Of a stretch of 64,000 nt of DNA, positions 1 to 12,388 are shown in pieces; within the stretch, counting starts at the first letter, position 1; each line of letters opens with the position of its first letter. The notes beneath the pieces were generated by a model. The model made no database searches. It was given only the letters and a program-made list of their open reading frames with translations, and was not told the origin of the DNA. The position numbers and the translations under genes are program-made. The DNA is from [Mycobacterium] vasticus. GTDB lineage: Bacteria > Actinomycetota > Actinomycetes > Mycobacteriales > Mycobacteriaceae. The stretch is from positions 3,831,232 through 3,895,231 of the forward strand of contig NZ_CP084028.1 in the NCBI RefSeq assembly GCF_020181595.1, written 5' to 3'.

Positions 1-169
1 CTCCGGGGTTGGCAGTCGCCACCGGTGCCGGCGGCACCGCGCGCCGACCGGCATCCGCGCTGTCCGGGAGCACGACCGCCGCCACCACCACGGCCGCGGC
101 GGCCAGCGCCAGGACGCCGGCCGCAATGCCCAGATGAGTGCCGCTTTGTCGCCACCGATCGGGTCGCAT
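1..169 (-). CDS. D-alanyl-D-alanine carboxypeptidase/PBP, N-terminus only (partial)
   Basis: Only the first 56 codons are present; the gene runs off the left edge. The frame opens with ATG at 169 and encodes a short basic stretch (MRPDRWRQSG), then one long Ala/Val-rich hydrophobic segment (about residues 13-35) typical of an uncleaved anchor or signal peptide, then an Ala/Pro-rich linker. No catalytic part is visible, so the product name rests on position: in M. tuberculosis the gene divergent from ppa is the DacB-type carboxypeptidase Rv3627c. The exported N-terminus agrees with a periplasmic wall enzyme. Identity is inferred from synteny. Confidence 0.6.
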   Translation of the reverse strand, partial: MRPDRWRQSGTHLGIAAGVLALAAAAVVVAAVVLPDSADAGRRAVPPAPVATANPG

Positions 170-235
170 GTCTCTCCTGACTGTCGGGGCCAATTGTGCC
201 GGACGGGCGGGGTCGGGGCGTCAATCCGGCCCGCT

Positions 236-241
236 TAGACT
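236..241 (+). promoter_or_regulatory. -10 box of leaderless ppa mRNA
   Basis: TAGACT, six bases before GTG 248. No Shine-Dalgarno sequence lies between, so the transcript probably starts at the initiation codon. This spacing is what decides the ppa start. Confidence 0.55.
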
Positions 242-247
242 GTGCGC

Positions 248-736
248 GTGCAATTCGACGTGACCATCGAGATCCCCAAGGGCCAGCGCAACAAGTACGA
301 GGTCGACCACGCCACCGGCAGGGTCAAGCTCGACCGGTACCTGTACACGCCGATGGGCTACCCCGCCGACTACGGCTTCATCGAGGACTCGCTCGGTGAG
401 GACGGCGACCCGCTGGACGCGATGGTGCTGCTGCCGGAGTCGGTCTTCCCGGGCGTGATCGTCGAGGCACGGCCGGTCGGGATGTTCCAGATGACCGACG
501 AGGCCGGCGGCGACGCGAAGGTGCTGTGTGTGCCGGCCGGCGATCACCGCTGGGACCACATCCAGGACATCGGTGACGTGCCGGCCTATGAGCTGGACGC
601 GATCAAGCACTTCTTCGTGCACTACAAAGACCTGGAGCCCGGCAAGTTCGTGAAGGCCGCCGACTGGGTGGACCGCGCCGCGGCGGAGGCCGAGATCGAG
701 GCTTCGATCGAGCGGTTCAAGACCTCCGGTCACTGA
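248..736 (+). CDS. ppa: Inorganic pyrophosphatase
   Basis: Family I soluble pyrophosphatase, which hydrolyses PPi to two phosphates in the cytoplasm and so pulls biosynthetic reactions forward. The 162-residue protein carries the family signature, including the acidic stretch EDGDPLDA that binds metal and pyrophosphate and the [11 protein letters not shown] start. I chose GTG 248 rather than GTG 242 because it gives the usual mycobacterial length and N-terminus ([12 protein letters not shown]) and because a -10 box TAGACT (236-241) sits six bases before it, as expected for a leaderless mRNA. It is divergent from the carboxypeptidase gene, as in M. tuberculosis. Confidence 0.97.
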   Translation: MQFDVTIEIPKGQRNKYEVDHATGRVKLDRYLYTPMGYPADYGFIEDSLGEDGDPLDAMVLLPESVFPGVIVEARPVGMFQMTDEAGGDAKVLCVPAGDHRWDHIQDIGDVPAYELDAIKHFFVHYKDLEPGKFVKAADWVDRAAAEAEIEASIERFKTSGH

Positions 737-749
737 CTACCCTGAAGAC

Positions 750-1184
750 ATGTCCCATTACGAGCCCCCGAGCACGGTGGAACGAATGGGCAACGCGGTG
801 ATCCGCCGGCTGGCTGAGGCCGGCATCAGCATCGCCGGCACCCGCGCGCTGACCGTGCGCGGCCGCAAGTCCGGCAAGGACCGCAGTGTCGTGGTCAACC
901 TGCTGACCGTCGACGGTGCCGACTACCTGGTGGCGCCGCGCGGCAACACCGAGTGGGTCCGCAACGTCCGCGCCGCCGGGCAGGTCCAGCTGGGACCGCG
1001 GTGGCATCGCCGAACGGCCCGGGCCGTCGAACTGCCCGACGACGCCAAGCCGGAGTTGCTGCGCCGCTATCTACAGAAGTGGCACTGGCAGGTCAAGGGC
1101 TACGTGGCGGGGCTGACGCCGGACTCCACCGACGACGAACTGCGCAGCGCGGCACCGTCGTTCCCGGTCTTCTCACTGCGCTGA
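750..1184 (+). CDS. Deazaflavin (F420)-dependent nitroreductase-family protein
   Basis: Protein of 144 residues of the Ddn-like split beta-barrel flavin/deazaflavin oxidoreductase family. Typical motifs are visible: TVRGRKSGKDR followed by a strand with the LTVDGADYLVAPRG pattern, and NTEWVRNVRA, which in the family contribute to the F420 phosphate and ring contacts. Such enzymes reduce quinones or other substrates with F420H2; the actual substrate here cannot be told. ATG 750 lies seven bases behind a -10 box TACCCT (738-743), so the mRNA is likely leaderless, separate from ppa despite the 13-base gap. The 3' end overlaps the convergent TerC gene by 12 bases. Confidence 0.85.
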   Translation: MSHYEPPSTVERMGNAVIRRLAEAGISIAGTRALTVRGRKSGKDRSVVVNLLTVDGADYLVAPRGNTEWVRNVRAAGQVQLGPRWHRRTARAVELPDDAKPELLRRYLQKWHWQVKGYVAGLTPDSTDDELRSAAPSFPVFSLR

Positions 1185-2168
1185 CGGCGCGTCCCGGGTC
1201 CGGTAGAGGCTGACCGCGGTGGTCAGCGCCAGCACCCCCACCACCACCGTCAGGCTGATCGGGGTGGGGATCTCCGGGACATTGACGTTGTGGCCGGAGT
1301 TGATGAACCACACGTCGTTGGTGTGCAGGGCGTGCAGCACCATCCGCACCCCGATGAATCCCAGGATCACGGCCAGTCCATGGGACAGGTAGACGAATCG
1401 GTTCAGCAGCTTGCCCAGGATGAAGTAGAGCTGGCGCAGGCCCATCAGGGCGAACACCGTTGAGGCGAAGACCAGGTAGGGCTGGCGGGTCAGCCCGTAG
1501 ATGGCCGGGATGGAGTCCATCGCGAACACCAGGTCGGTGGTGCCCAACGCCAGAGCCACCAGGAACATCGGGGTGATGGCCCAGGCCCCCGAGGGCTCCC
1601 GCACGAAGAGCCGAGCGCCCGCCCAACGATCTGTGACGTTGAAGCGCGTGCGGGCGAAGCGCACCACGACGTTGTTGCCGCCCGAACCCCCGCCGCTGGT
1701 GTCCTCCACACTGCCGTGCCGGAGCAGCTTCACGGCCGTATAAGCCATGAATATCCCGAACAGGTAGAACGTCCACGAAAGTCGTTGCGCAGCAACGCCA
1801 CCCAATGCGATAAACACCGTGCGGAACAACAGCGCCATGACGATCCCGACGAACAGCGCCTCCTGGCGATAGCGCCGGGGCACGTTGAAGCTGTTCATGA
1901 TGATCACGAAGACGAACAAGTTGTCCACCGACAGGCTGTACTCGGTGAGCCAGCCGGCGAAGAACTGCATGCCGTAGCGCGCGCCGTGAAACCACCACAC
2001 CCAGACCCCGAATGCCACAGCCAGGCTGAGGTAGAACGACAGCCGGGTCGCGACCTCCCGGATCGACGGCTCGTGTGGCCGGCGGGCCACGATGAACAGG
2101 TCGAATCCGAGGACCGCGGCCAGTCCCCCGACCGTCACCAGCCACTCCAACAGCGAGGGGTCCAACAC
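1173..2168 (-). CDS. TerC/Alx family integral membrane protein
   Basis: Protein of 331 residues with about nine hydrophobic helices. The family's two acidic membrane motifs are present: SVDNLFVFVI in the first half and TTDLVFAMDSIPAIYG in the second; in TerC/Alx proteins these acidic residues are thought to bind or move divalent cations, with roles in manganese export and pH response. The start is taken as GTG 2168 because GGAGG lies five bases upstream and the product then begins right before the first helix; a longer frame to 2282 exists but would run into the divergent gene. The substrate is not provable from sequence. Confidence 0.9.
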   Translation of the reverse strand: MLDPSLLEWLVTVGGLAAVLGFDLFIVARRPHEPSIREVATRLSFYLSLAVAFGVWVWWFHGARYGMQFFAGWLTEYSLSVDNLFVFVIIMNSFNVPRRYRQEALFVGIVMALLFRTVFIALGGVAAQRLSWTFYLFGIFMAYTAVKLLRHGSVEDTSGGGSGGNNVVVRFARTRFNVTDRWAGARLFVREPSGAWAITPMFLVALALGTTDLVFAMDSIPAIYGLTRQPYLVFASTVFALMGLRQLYFILGKLLNRFVYLSHGLAVILGFIGVRMVLHALHTNDVWFINSGHNVNVPEIPTPISLTVVVGVLALTTAVSLYRTRDAPSAQ

Positions 2169-2222
2169 CGGCCTCCGGTCGTCGTGTTCACTGGGCGGAC
2201 CGACCGTACCGCGCGGCCCGCT

Positions 2223-2228
2223 TAGTAT
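2223..2228 (+). promoter_or_regulatory. -10 box, leaderless start of membrane flippase-like gene
   Basis: TAGTAT followed by seven bases and then GTG 2236. It lies in the short divergent region with the TerC gene. Confidence 0.5.
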
Positions 2229-2235
2229 TTTCGCC

Positions 2236-3504
2236 GTGGTGACCGATATCGGTGGCACCGGATCCCCAGGTGGGCTCCCCACCGGCCCCGTGACCCGGGC
2301 CAGTGTGGCCCGGGTCGGTACCGCAACCCTGCTCAGCGCACTCTGCGGATACGCGGTGCTCTACCTGGCGGCCCGCGACCTGGCGCCGGCCGGGTTCTCG
2401 GTGTTCAGCGTGTTCTGGGGAGCATTCGGGCTGGTCGCCGGTGCCGCCAACGGCCTGCTGCAGGAGACCACCCGAGAGGTCCGCTTCGCCCGCGACGCCG
2501 GGACACCCACCGGGGCGGCATCACACACCCGGCCACTGTGGGTGGCCGGGCTGGCCGGGGTACTGGCGGCGGCACTGGTCGCAGTCTGTTCTCCACTGTG
2601 GAGCGGGCACGTGTTCGTCGACGCGCGCTGGCTCTCGGTGGGGTTGCTGTGCTTCGGGCTGGCCAACTTCGCCGTGCACGCCACCCTGCTGGGCATGCTG
2701 GCCGGCACCAACCGATGGACCCAATACGGGGCACTGATGGTCACCGACGCCGGTACGCGGGTGGCCGTGGCCGGCGCCGCGTTCGCGATCGGCTGGGGAC
2801 TGGCCGGCTATCTGTGGGCGACCGTCGCCGGTGCGATGGCCTGGCTGCTGCTGCTGGCCGCATCGCCGGCTGCCCGATCGGCTGCGCGGTTGGTGACCCC
2901 GGTGGGCACCGCGACGTTCCTGCGCGGCGCCGCACATTCGATCACCGCGGCCGGGGCCAGCGCGATCCTGGTGATGGGCTTTCCGGTGCTGCTGCAGGCC
3001 ACCTACGGCGATCTGGGCGCCGAGGGCGGGGTGGTGATCCTGGCCGTCACCGTGACCCGGGCTCCGCTGCTGGTACCGCTGACCGCCATGCAGGGCAACC
3101 TGATCGCACACTTCGTCGACCAGCGCGAGCGGCGACTGCGGGCCCTGATCACCCCGGCGGTATCGGTTGCTCTGGTGGGCGCGGCGGGTGCTGCCGCGGC
3201 GGGACTGCTCGGCCCGTGGCTGCTGCGCACGGTGTTCGGGCCGGACTACCACACCGGTGGGCTGCTGCTGGCCGCGCTGACCACCGCTGCGACGACGATC
3301 GCGCTGCTGACGCTGACCGGTGCGGCCACGGTGGCAGCGGCATTGCACCGCGCCTACGCGCTGGGCTGGGTGGGCGCAACCGCCGTCTCGACGCTGCTGT
3401 TGCTGCTCCCGCTGGACCTGTCGACCAGAACCGTGGTAGCCCTGCTGTGCGGGCCATTGGTGGGAATCGCCGTGCACCTGACCGCGTTACGCGCGGCCCC
3501 CTGA
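2236..3504 (+). CDS. Polytopic membrane protein of polysaccharide flippase type (Rv3630-like)
   Basis: A 422-residue protein made almost entirely of hydrophobic helices, with the spacing of a 12-helix MATE/MOP-type polysaccharide transporter (for example helices in TATLLSALCGYAVLYLAA and AFGLVAGAANGLL). It corresponds in position and size to Rv3630, upstream of the ppgS pair. I infer that it may move a polyprenyl-linked sugar across the membrane, because its neighbours make polyprenyl-phosphate aminosugars; no catalytic motif proves this. The start is the leaderless GTG at 2236 (GTG 2239 also possible). Eight bases separate it from ppgS, so the three genes likely form one operon. Confidence 0.75.
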   Translation: MVTDIGGTGSPGGLPTGPVTRASVARVGTATLLSALCGYAVLYLAARDLAPAGFSVFSVFWGAFGLVAGAANGLLQETTREVRFARDAGTPTGAASHTRPLWVAGLAGVLAAALVAVCSPLWSGHVFVDARWLSVGLLCFGLANFAVHATLLGMLAGTNRWTQYGALMVTDAGTRVAVAGAAFAIGWGLAGYLWATVAGAMAWLLLLAASPAARSAARLVTPVGTATFLRGAAHSITAAGASAILVMGFPVLLQATYGDLGAEGGVVILAVTVTRAPLLVPLTAMQGNLIAHFVDQRERRLRALITPAVSVALVGAAGAAAAGLLGPWLLRTVFGPDYHTGGLLLAALTTAATTIALLTLTGAATVAAALHRAYALGWVGATAVSTLLLLLPLDLSTRTVVALLCGPLVGIAVHLTALRAAP

Positions 3505-3512
3505 GCCCGGGC

Positions 3513-4238
3513 GTGTATTTTTTAGGGATCAATACCAGGTCAAAGGCCCGTCACCCGAACGTCTGGATCATCGTCCCGGCCTTCGGTGAGGCCGCCGTCA
3601 TCGGCGACGTGATCGCCGGCATCCGGTCGTCGTTCGACAACGTCGTCTGCGTGGACGACGGCAGCGCCGACGACACCGCCGCGATCGCCCGGCGCGCCGG
3701 TGCGTTCGTGGTGCGCCATCCGGTGAACCTCGGCCAGGGCGCGGCCATCCAGACCGGGGTCGAGTTCGCCCGACGCCGGCCCGACGCCCGGCTGTTCGCC
3801 ACCTTCGACGCCGACGGCCAGCACCGGGTGGCCGACGTGGTGCGCATGGTCGAGCGGCTCGACGGCTCGGATCTCGACATCGTCATCGGCACGCGATTCG
3901 CCGCACCCGAGGCGGCCGCTGCCGTACCGCCGCTCAAGCGGCTGGTGCTGCGGACCGCGGTCTGGCTCAACCCGCGGATCCGACGGCTGGGGCTCACCGA
4001 TGCGCACAACGGCCTGCGGGTGTTCAACCGCCGGGTCGCCGAGGGCCTCGATCTGACCATGAACGGCATGAGTCACGCCGGGGAGTTCATCGCGCTGATC
4101 GCCGAGAACCATTGGCGGGTGGCCGAAGAGCCCATCGAGGTGCTCTACACCGACTACTCCAAGTCGAAGGGCCAGCCACTGCTCAACGGAGTGAACATCC
4201 TGTTCGACGGGATGCTGCGCAAGAGGATGTCGCGATGA
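3513..4238 (+). CDS. ppgS: Polyprenyl-phosphate N-acetylaminosugar synthase, GT2 family
   Basis: Cytoplasmic-face glycosyltransferase of family GT2 that loads an N-acetylhexosamine from its UDP form onto polyprenyl phosphate. In M. tuberculosis PpgS (Rv3631) supplies the donor for the galactosamine substituent of arabinogalactan. GT-A features are visible: an N-terminal VWIIVPAFGEA strand, VCVDDGSADDT, and the metal-binding FDADGQH. GTG 3513 gives 241 residues, the same length as Rv3631. Its stop overlaps the next ATG (ATGA), implying translational coupling. Confidence 0.88.
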   Translation: MYFLGINTRSKARHPNVWIIVPAFGEAAVIGDVIAGIRSSFDNVVCVDDGSADDTAAIARRAGAFVVRHPVNLGQGAAIQTGVEFARRRPDARLFATFDADGQHRVADVVRMVERLDGSDLDIVIGTRFAAPEAAAAVPPLKRLVLRTAVWLNPRIRRLGLTDAHNGLRVFNRRVAEGLDLTMNGMSHAGEFIALIAENHWRVAEEPIEVLYTDYSKSKGQPLLNGVNILFDGMLRKRMSR

Positions 4239-4579
4239 ACTGGATCAAGATACTGCTGATCGCGTCGGTGGTGTCGCTGCTGATCTACCTGTTGCTCTCG
4301 CGGCACTCCGCCCAGTCCCGCGCCTGGGTGAAGGTCGGCTACCTGGTGTTCGTGGTGGCCGGCATCTATGCGGTGCTGCGCCCGGATGACACCACCGTGG
4401 TGGCGAATTGGGTTGGGGTGCGCCGTGGCACCGACCTGATGCTTTACATCCTGATCATCGTGTTCGCGTTCACGACGCTGAGCACCTATATGCGTTTCCG
4501 CGACCTGGAGCTGCGTTACGCGCGACTGGCCAGGGTAGTCGCGCTGGCCGATGCGCAACCGCCGGATCAATCCCAGTAA
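4235..4579 (+). CDS. DUF2304 small membrane protein, PpgS partner (Rv3632-like)
   Basis: A 114-residue protein with about three hydrophobic segments (WIKILLIASVVSLLIYLLLS, then VKVGYLVFVVAGIYAVL and LMLYILIIVFAFTTL) and a charged C-terminal tail. Length and position match Rv3632, which enhances PpgS activity in M. tuberculosis, probably by holding the enzyme at the membrane. It begins inside the ppgS stop codon, which supports stoichiometric co-expression. Confidence 0.88.
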   Translation: MNWIKILLIASVVSLLIYLLLSRHSAQSRAWVKVGYLVFVVAGIYAVLRPDDTTVVANWVGVRRGTDLMLYILIIVFAFTTLSTYMRFRDLELRYARLARVVALADAQPPDQSQ

Positions 4580-4651
4580 TTCCGCTTCAATTGGCCGACT
4601 TGTAACGGTCGGTTTGCCGTTTGTCCTGCTGCGCCCGTCACTCTGGGGCTT

Positions 4652-4825
4652 ATGAAGGCGACCGAAATCCTGGCGGATCCGCTGGTCGAAGTCACCGCGA
4701 TGCTCCTGACACCGCCGGCGCGGGAGCTCTACGCACTGCTCTGGCGTGCCGGGCTTCTCGAGGTGGAGCATCGAGCGCCGAAACGCCCGGCGGCCGAAGT
4801 TCGAGAACTTCGGCCCGCCGGATGA
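4652..4825 (+). CDS. Small hypothetical protein, 57 aa
   Basis: An open frame from ATG 4652 encoding [18 protein letters not shown] and then a Leu-rich helix and a basic tail ending ELRPAG. No signal peptide or membrane segment is clear. Codon use (strong G/C at third positions) is like the neighbours. A perfect hairpin lies inside its last codons, just ahead of the convergent ctpI end. I do not recognise a family; it may be a real short gene or a chance frame. Confidence 0.4.
   Translation: MKATEILADPLVEVTAMLLTPPARELYALLWRAGLLEVEHRAPKRPAAEVRELRPAG
4792..4815. terminator. Perfect 11-bp hairpin between convergent genes
   Basis: GGCCGAAGTTC, two bases, then GAACTTCGGCC. It lies between the 3' ends of the plus-strand ppgS region and the minus-strand ctpI gene, so it could stop transcription from both sides. 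There is no clean T run, as is common for mycobacterial terminators. Confidence 0.5.
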
Positions 4826-4837
4826 AGCGGCTGGACC

Positions 4838-7800
4838 TCAGCGGACCAGTTCCAGCTTGGCCGACGACTTCCGCGCGGCGGGCTTCTTGGCCGAGGCTTT
4901 CTTGGCGGGGGGTTTCTTCGCCGCCGGAGCTTTCTTGGCCGGGGCCTTCTTGGCCACCGGAGCTTGCTTCGCCGGGGCCTTCTTGGCCACCGGAGCTTTC
5001 TTCGCCGGCGCTTTCTTGGCCACCGGCGCCTTTTTAGCCGCGGGGGCCTTCGGCACGGCGGCCTTCTTCGGCGCGGGGGCCTTCTTCGGTGCGAGAGCCT
5101 TCTTGGCCGGCGCCTGCTGCACCGCCGGGGCCTTGTCGGTCACCAGGGTCAGCTCGACCGGGGCAGCTACCCCTTCGGCGGCAATCTCCTTGGCGGGGCC
5201 CGAGAACCGGCTCGCCACGGCCACCGCGGCGGTGGCCGCCGCGGCCGTGCCGACGCCCTGAGCCCAGCCGATCGGGCCCACCGGCGTGCAGCCCAGCAAC
5301 TGGCTGACACCGGGCGTGGAGACCATCGCGGCGAACAACGCGAAGGATCCGGCAGCGGTCACCAGCACCAGCGGCGCCCGCGAATCCACCACGGTCTGAC
5401 CGAGTTCGGTGGTGACCAGCGAGATCAGCGCCACCGTCGAGGCCCGCTGCGGGGACCCGGTGACGCCGGCCATCGCCCAGGCTGCGGTACCGGCCGCTGC
5501 GGTGACACCGCCGCGGAACGCCACCGCGCGCCACAGTTTGCGCTCGTCGAGTCCGGGCACCGCGTCACCGATCGGGCCGGCCGGCGTGCTCACCGCCACG
5601 GCGGTGGCCGGCAGAGCGTCGGTCAGGGTGTTCATCAACAGCAGCTGCCGGGTGTTCAGCGGCGAATTACCGGTGATCGCAGTGCCGATCACCGAGAACA
5701 TCACTTCACCGGCGTTGCCGCCCAGCAGCCCGGAGATGGCCAGTTGCACGCCCCGCCACAGTCGCCGGCCCTCGTCGATCGCGTCGACCAGCGCCCCGAT
5801 CTTGCCGTCGGTCAGCACGACGTCGGCGGTGGCGTGCGCCGAGTCGCTGCCGTGCGCGACGACACCCAGGCCCACGGTGGCGGCCCGGATCGCGGCGGCG
5901 TCGTTGGCGCCGTCGCCCACCATCGCCGACACCCGGCCGGCGCGCTCCAGGGTCTGGACGATCTGCACCTTGTTCTCCGGCGACATCCGGGCGAAGATCA
6001 CCCGCTCGCAGACCACCCGCTCCTGTTCCTTGCGGTTCAAGGCATTCCACTCCGAGCCGGTGATGACCTGCTCGGGGGCGACGGTCACGCCCATCTCGGC
6101 GGCGATCGCGGTGGCCGTGATCGGGTGATCGCCGGTGATCATCCGGATGTCGACGCCGCGGGCGGCCAGATCGGCCAGCAGCTTCGGGGCGTCGGCCCGG
6201 GGTGTGTCGGCCAGTCCGAGGAAGCCGATCAGTGTCAGGCCGGAGGCACTGACCTCCACGAGCCGGTCCGAGTCCTCGCGGACCGAGCGCACCTGGGCGG
6301 CGGTCAGATTGCCCTGTGCCACCGCGATAACCCGCAGCCCCTGGGCCGCCATCGCGGCCACCTGCTGCTCTACCTTGGGGCCGGCGTTCTTGCAGGCCCC
6401 CAAAACCACTTCCGGTGCACCCTTGACGAGCAGTTCCGATCCCAGCACCGATGCCGAGAACGCCCGCCCGGAGCGGAACGGCAGGTGCGCGTCCGGTTCG
6501 GTCCACGCCCGGGCACCGGCTGCGGCGGCCGCGCCTTCGACGATGGCCTGGTCGGTGGCGTGCGCGTGCGCCGCACCGTCGGGTGCCGGCGCCGCCTGGG
6601 CAGCGGTGCCGAGTACGTCGTCGTCGGAGTACCCCGGCAGCGGACGCACCGTGTTGACCCGCAGCCGGTTCTCCGACAGCGTTCCGGTCTTGTCGAAGCA
6701 GACCACGTCGACCCGGCCGAGCGCCTCCACCGATCGCGGAATCCGCACCAGCGCACCGGATTCGGTCAACCGCTGCGACGACGCATGCTGGGCCAGGGTG
6801 GCCATCAGCGGCATGCCCTCGGGGACCGCGGCGATCGCGACCGCGATCGCGTTGCCGAGTGCAACCCGCAGCCCACCCTGACGCAGCAGGCCCAGCGCGC
6901 CGACCGCCACACCGCCGGCGGCGCTGTAGGGGAAGGTCCGGTACATCAGCTGCGACAGGTGGTGCTGCAGGCCCACCTCGGGCAGCTCACCGGATGCCAA
7001 CTCAGAGGCACGGCGGGCCTGGGTGTCGGCGCCCACCGCGGTCACCATCGCCAGCGACTTGCCGGCGATCACCGTGGTGCCCGCGTAGAGCATCGAGCTG
7101 CGCTCGGCCAGTTCGGCACCGGGCGTCGGGTCCAGCTGCTTGCCGACCGACAGCGATTCGCCGGTCAGCGCAGACTCGTCGACCTCGACGTCGGACACTT
7201 CGATCGTGCGCGCATCGGCGGGCACCACCTCGTTGCTGCGCACCTCGATCAGGTCACCGGGCAGCAGTTGTTCGGCGGGGATCTCCTGATAGGTGGGGGT
7301 GCCGTCGGCTCCGATCAGCACGACCCGCGCCGGCGGGGCCTGCTGGGCCAGCAGGGCGTTCAGCCGGCTCTCGGCCCGCAACCGCTGGTAGGCGGCCAGC
7401 ATGGCGTTACCGGTGAGCACCGTTCCCACCATCACGGCGTCGATCGGCGAGCCCAGCATGGCGGTGGCCGCCGAGCACAGCGCCAGGATCGGCGTCATCG
7501 GGTCGGACAACTCCTCACGCACGGCGTGGAAGTACGGCCAGAACATGCCCTGCGACGCGGTTTCGACGGGTGCGCGCTCGGCCAGCGGCAGCACGGCGTC
7601 CGGCGTCAACAGCTCCCGCGCCTGCTCGACGGTCATCGCGTGCCACTCGTAGGCCGGCGCTGGCTGAGGTACCCGCGCCCGCAGCACCCGGCGGGCCAGC
7701 AGATACCCCGACAGCATCCCGGCGCCGGCACCCACGGTCACCGGTCCGGGGCCGCGGCTCGGTCCCGCACCGACACCCGGGATGGTCGCCCGAACCCCGC

Positions 7801-9454
7801 GGACCAGCAGCAGCCCGGCGATGGACGACGCCCCGATCGAGATCGCGACGCCGCGCTCGGTGGCCGACCGGGCGGCCGGCAGCGCACGCAGCACCTGCCA
7901 TGCCCCGGCCAGGTCGGCCAGCAGCAGGTCGGCATAAAAAGGAGGAGGCAGGGCGTCATCCTCCGGCATGACGCCCAGCGCCAGATCTGCCGCGGCCAGT
8001 GCCTGCGCGGCCGAGGAGGACAGCACCGCGACGGTGCGACCGGCCTGCTGCAGGGCGGTCACGGCCGCGGCCAGCGCGCCGTCGAGATCGTCGCCAGAGA
8101 CCGGCCGGATGTCGTCGAAACCGGGGCGCAGCTCGCCGAGGATCTCGGTGTCCACGGTGACCAGCTCCGCGCCGCAGCCACGTCCTTCGAGCACCACCGC
8201 CGAGGCCAGCGCGTGGTGCGCGGGCAGGATCAGCGCCTCCACCGGCTGGCTCGACCCGCGGGCTGTCATCCGGGGGACCCGGTGCCAGCCCGGACGCAGG
8301 CCGGTCTTGTCGAGCAGCGTTTGGGCCTGCTTCCAGGCCTGCGGCAGCTCGTGGTCACTGACGCCGCGGATCTGCACGACGCGGCGTTGTTCACCGGTCA
8401 GCACCCGTGGGTCGATGACCACGGCGTCGATCTTGTCGAGGCGGCGCAGGCTGTCAGGCCGCAGTGGCAGCACTTCGTGCGTATCCGCCAGCCCCTGACC
8501 CAGCGTCGCGGCGAACGATTCGCAACTGGTGCGCACCGCTTTCGGCGAGGTGGCCAGGATCGCGCTGGAGGTCATGTCCAGGTTGCGGGTCAGCGCGCCC
8601 ACTGCCCCGGCCGCGACCACCTGTGCCAGTGCGGTGCGCTTCAGGTAGCGCTCGCCCGCACCGTCCGGCCGTGGGACAGGCCGCACGCCGGTGTGCACGT
8701 CCGGGTGATCTGCGTAGCGGGCCAGCTCCGGTTCGTAGCGATTCCAGGCCAGCGCCCCGGCCCGGGTCTCGGCGGCTTTGAGGCCCTCGACCATCATGTC
8801 CACCGCAAGGATCGCCGGGGACATGGTGATGACGTGCGAACCGAGCGAGACCAGGGAAAGCACCCTGTCGGTCTTTGCCGGGCCGATCTGGCTTTCCAGT
8901 GCGTTGCGGACCAACGGCTGATAGCGGGCCACCGATGCCGCGGCGTCGAAGATCTTGGGCGCGGCGGGCAGGCGCATCACGCTGCCCACGGTGGCGATCG
9001 CCAGGCCTACCGCGTTGGCGCCCACCATCGCGCCCTTGGTGGCCAGCAGCAGTCCGTCGCCGGGCAGCGCCGCGGTGTCGGTCGCGGTCAGTTCGGAATT
9101 CTTTTCCACAGATTCCACGACCGCGCACAGGTCCCCCAGCGCAACGTGCTCGCCGATCTCGACGACCACCCGCGACAGCGGACGGTTCAGCCGCACCGAG
9201 GTGACACCGGGCTCGGCCCGCAGGGCTTCCAGAACCTCGGCCCCGATGTCTGAGTCGTCGGAGCCGTCGAGCCCGTGCACCTCGATCCAGGCGCGTCCCG
9301 CACCGCGCCAACTGCGCCGGCTGGTCAGATCAGAGCGTTCGCCGGCCAGGATCTTGGCGCCTTCGCGCAGCGGGATGGCGGCGAGGTCCAGGCTCGCAGA
9401 CGCCACTGCGCCGACCGCGTCGAGCCCGAGTCGGCCGAGCGAGAACACGTCCAT
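4838..9454 (-). CDS. ctpI: CtpI-type giant P-type cation ATPase with Lys/Ala/Pro-rich tail
   Basis: A 1538-residue P-type ATPase, about twice the usual length, as in M. tuberculosis CtpI (1632 residues). The N-terminal ~600 residues include a stretch resembling a degenerate heavy-metal-associated fold ([18 protein letters not shown]) and extra helices. The ATPase core follows: ALTGES (actuator, about residue 763), FDKTGT (phosphorylated Asp, about 918), MITGDHP, and [10 protein letters not shown] (about 1178), then C-terminal helices. The last ~95 residues are a histone-H1-like array of [10 protein letters not shown] units, probably a flexible polycation. The transported ion is unknown. ATG 9454 is preceded by GGAGG at ideal spacing, but that site is locked in a hairpin (9460-9488). 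Confidence 0.88.
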   Translation of the reverse strand: MDVFSLGRLGLDAVGAVASASLDLAAIPLREGAKILAGERSDLTSRRSWRGAGRAWIEVHGLDGSDDSDIGAEVLEALRAEPGVTSVRLNRPLSRVVVEIGEHVALGDLCAVVESVEKNSELTATDTAALPGDGLLLATKGAMVGANAVGLAIATVGSVMRLPAAPKIFDAAASVARYQPLVRNALESQIGPAKTDRVLSLVSLGSHVITMSPAILAVDMMVEGLKAAETRAGALAWNRYEPELARYADHPDVHTGVRPVPRPDGAGERYLKRTALAQVVAAGAVGALTRNLDMTSSAILATSPKAVRTSCESFAATLGQGLADTHEVLPLRPDSLRRLDKIDAVVIDPRVLTGEQRRVVQIRGVSDHELPQAWKQAQTLLDKTGLRPGWHRVPRMTARGSSQPVEALILPAHHALASAVVLEGRGCGAELVTVDTEILGELRPGFDDIRPVSGDDLDGALAAAVTALQQAGRTVAVLSSSAAQALAAADLALGVMPEDDALPPPFYADLLLADLAGAWQVLRALPAARSATERGVAISIGASSIAGLLLVRGVRATIPGVGAGPSRGPGPVTVGAGAGMLSGYLLARRVLRARVPQPAPAYEWHAMTVEQARELLTPDAVLPLAERAPVETASQGMFWPYFHAVREELSDPMTPILALCSAATAMLGSPIDAVMVGTVLTGNAMLAAYQRLRAESRLNALLAQQAPPARVVLIGADGTPTYQEIPAEQLLPGDLIEVRSNEVVPADARTIEVSDVEVDESALTGESLSVGKQLDPTPGAELAERSSMLYAGTTVIAGKSLAMVTAVGADTQARRASELASGELPEVGLQHHLSQLMYRTFPYSAAGGVAVGALGLLRQGGLRVALGNAIAVAIAAVPEGMPLMATLAQHASSQRLTESGALVRIPRSVEALGRVDVVCFDKTGTLSENRLRVNTVRPLPGYSDDDVLGTAAQAAPAPDGAAHAHATDQAIVEGAAAAAGARAWTEPDAHLPFRSGRAFSASVLGSELLVKGAPEVVLGACKNAGPKVEQQVAAMAAQGLRVIAVAQGNLTAAQVRSVREDSDRLVEVSASGLTLIGFLGLADTPRADAPKLLADLAARGVDIRMITGDHPITATAIAAEMGVTVAPEQVITGSEWNALNRKEQERVVCERVIFARMSPENKVQIVQTLERAGRVSAMVGDGANDAAAIRAATVGLGVVAHGSDSAHATADVVLTDGKIGALVDAIDEGRRLWRGVQLAISGLLGGNAGEVMFSVIGTAITGNSPLNTRQLLLMNTLTDALPATAVAVSTPAGPIGDAVPGLDERKLWRAVAFRGGVTAAAGTAAWAMAGVTGSPQRASTVALISLVTTELGQTVVDSRAPLVLVTAAGSFALFAAMVSTPGVSQLLGCTPVGPIGWAQGVGTAAAATAAVAVASRFSGPAKEIAAEGVAAPVELTLVTDKAPAVQQAPAKKALAPKKAPAPKKAAVPKAPAAKKAPVAKKAPAKKAPVAKKAPAKQAPVAKKAPAKKAPAAKKPPAKKASAKKPAARKSSAKLELVR

Positions 9455-9459
9455 GGATT

Positions 9460-9488
9460 ACCTCCAGCGTCATTGGTGCGCTGGAGGT
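9460..9488 (-). promoter_or_regulatory. RBS-sequestering hairpin / dyad in ctpI leader
   Basis: On the minus strand ACCTCCAGCG and CGCTGGAGGT form a perfect 10-bp inverted repeat with a 9-base loop (CACCAATGA). The 3' arm contains the GGAGG ribosome binding site six bases before the ctpI ATG. In RNA the site would be fully paired, suggesting translational control; as DNA it could also be an operator. Confidence 0.6.
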
Positions 9489-9600
9489 CTCTTCCGCCGA
9501 TCACCGGCTCGCAGTACCGGCCGCCCGATGACGGGTGACGTGATGACGACACTGCGAATTGGGGAATACTCCCCTCCGACCGGCCAGTATGCCACAGACG

Positions 9601-12344
<2,744 letters not shown>

Positions 12345-12388
12345 TGCTGCCCGGCGAGTCGAGGGATCGCGCAGTACCTTCTACAGAC

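Noticed and set aside
4850..5130. Tandem similar units that could be taken for a CRISPR or DNA repeat array
   Set aside because: They are codon-phased Lys/Ala/Pro repeats at the end of the ctpI frame, of unequal length and without spacers.
4964..9253. Very long open frame on the plus strand opposite the ctpI gene (about 1400 codons)
   Set aside because: It is the mirror of a GC-rich coding sequence; the translation is Arg/Gly/His-rich without domains, while the minus strand encodes a complete P-type ATPase.
9460..9488. MerR-family metal operator
   Set aside because: The arms resemble MerR-type half-sites, but the 29-base span and position overlapping the start region do not fit the usual 19-20-bp -35/-10 spacing; kept as an RBS hairpin with operator as alternative.
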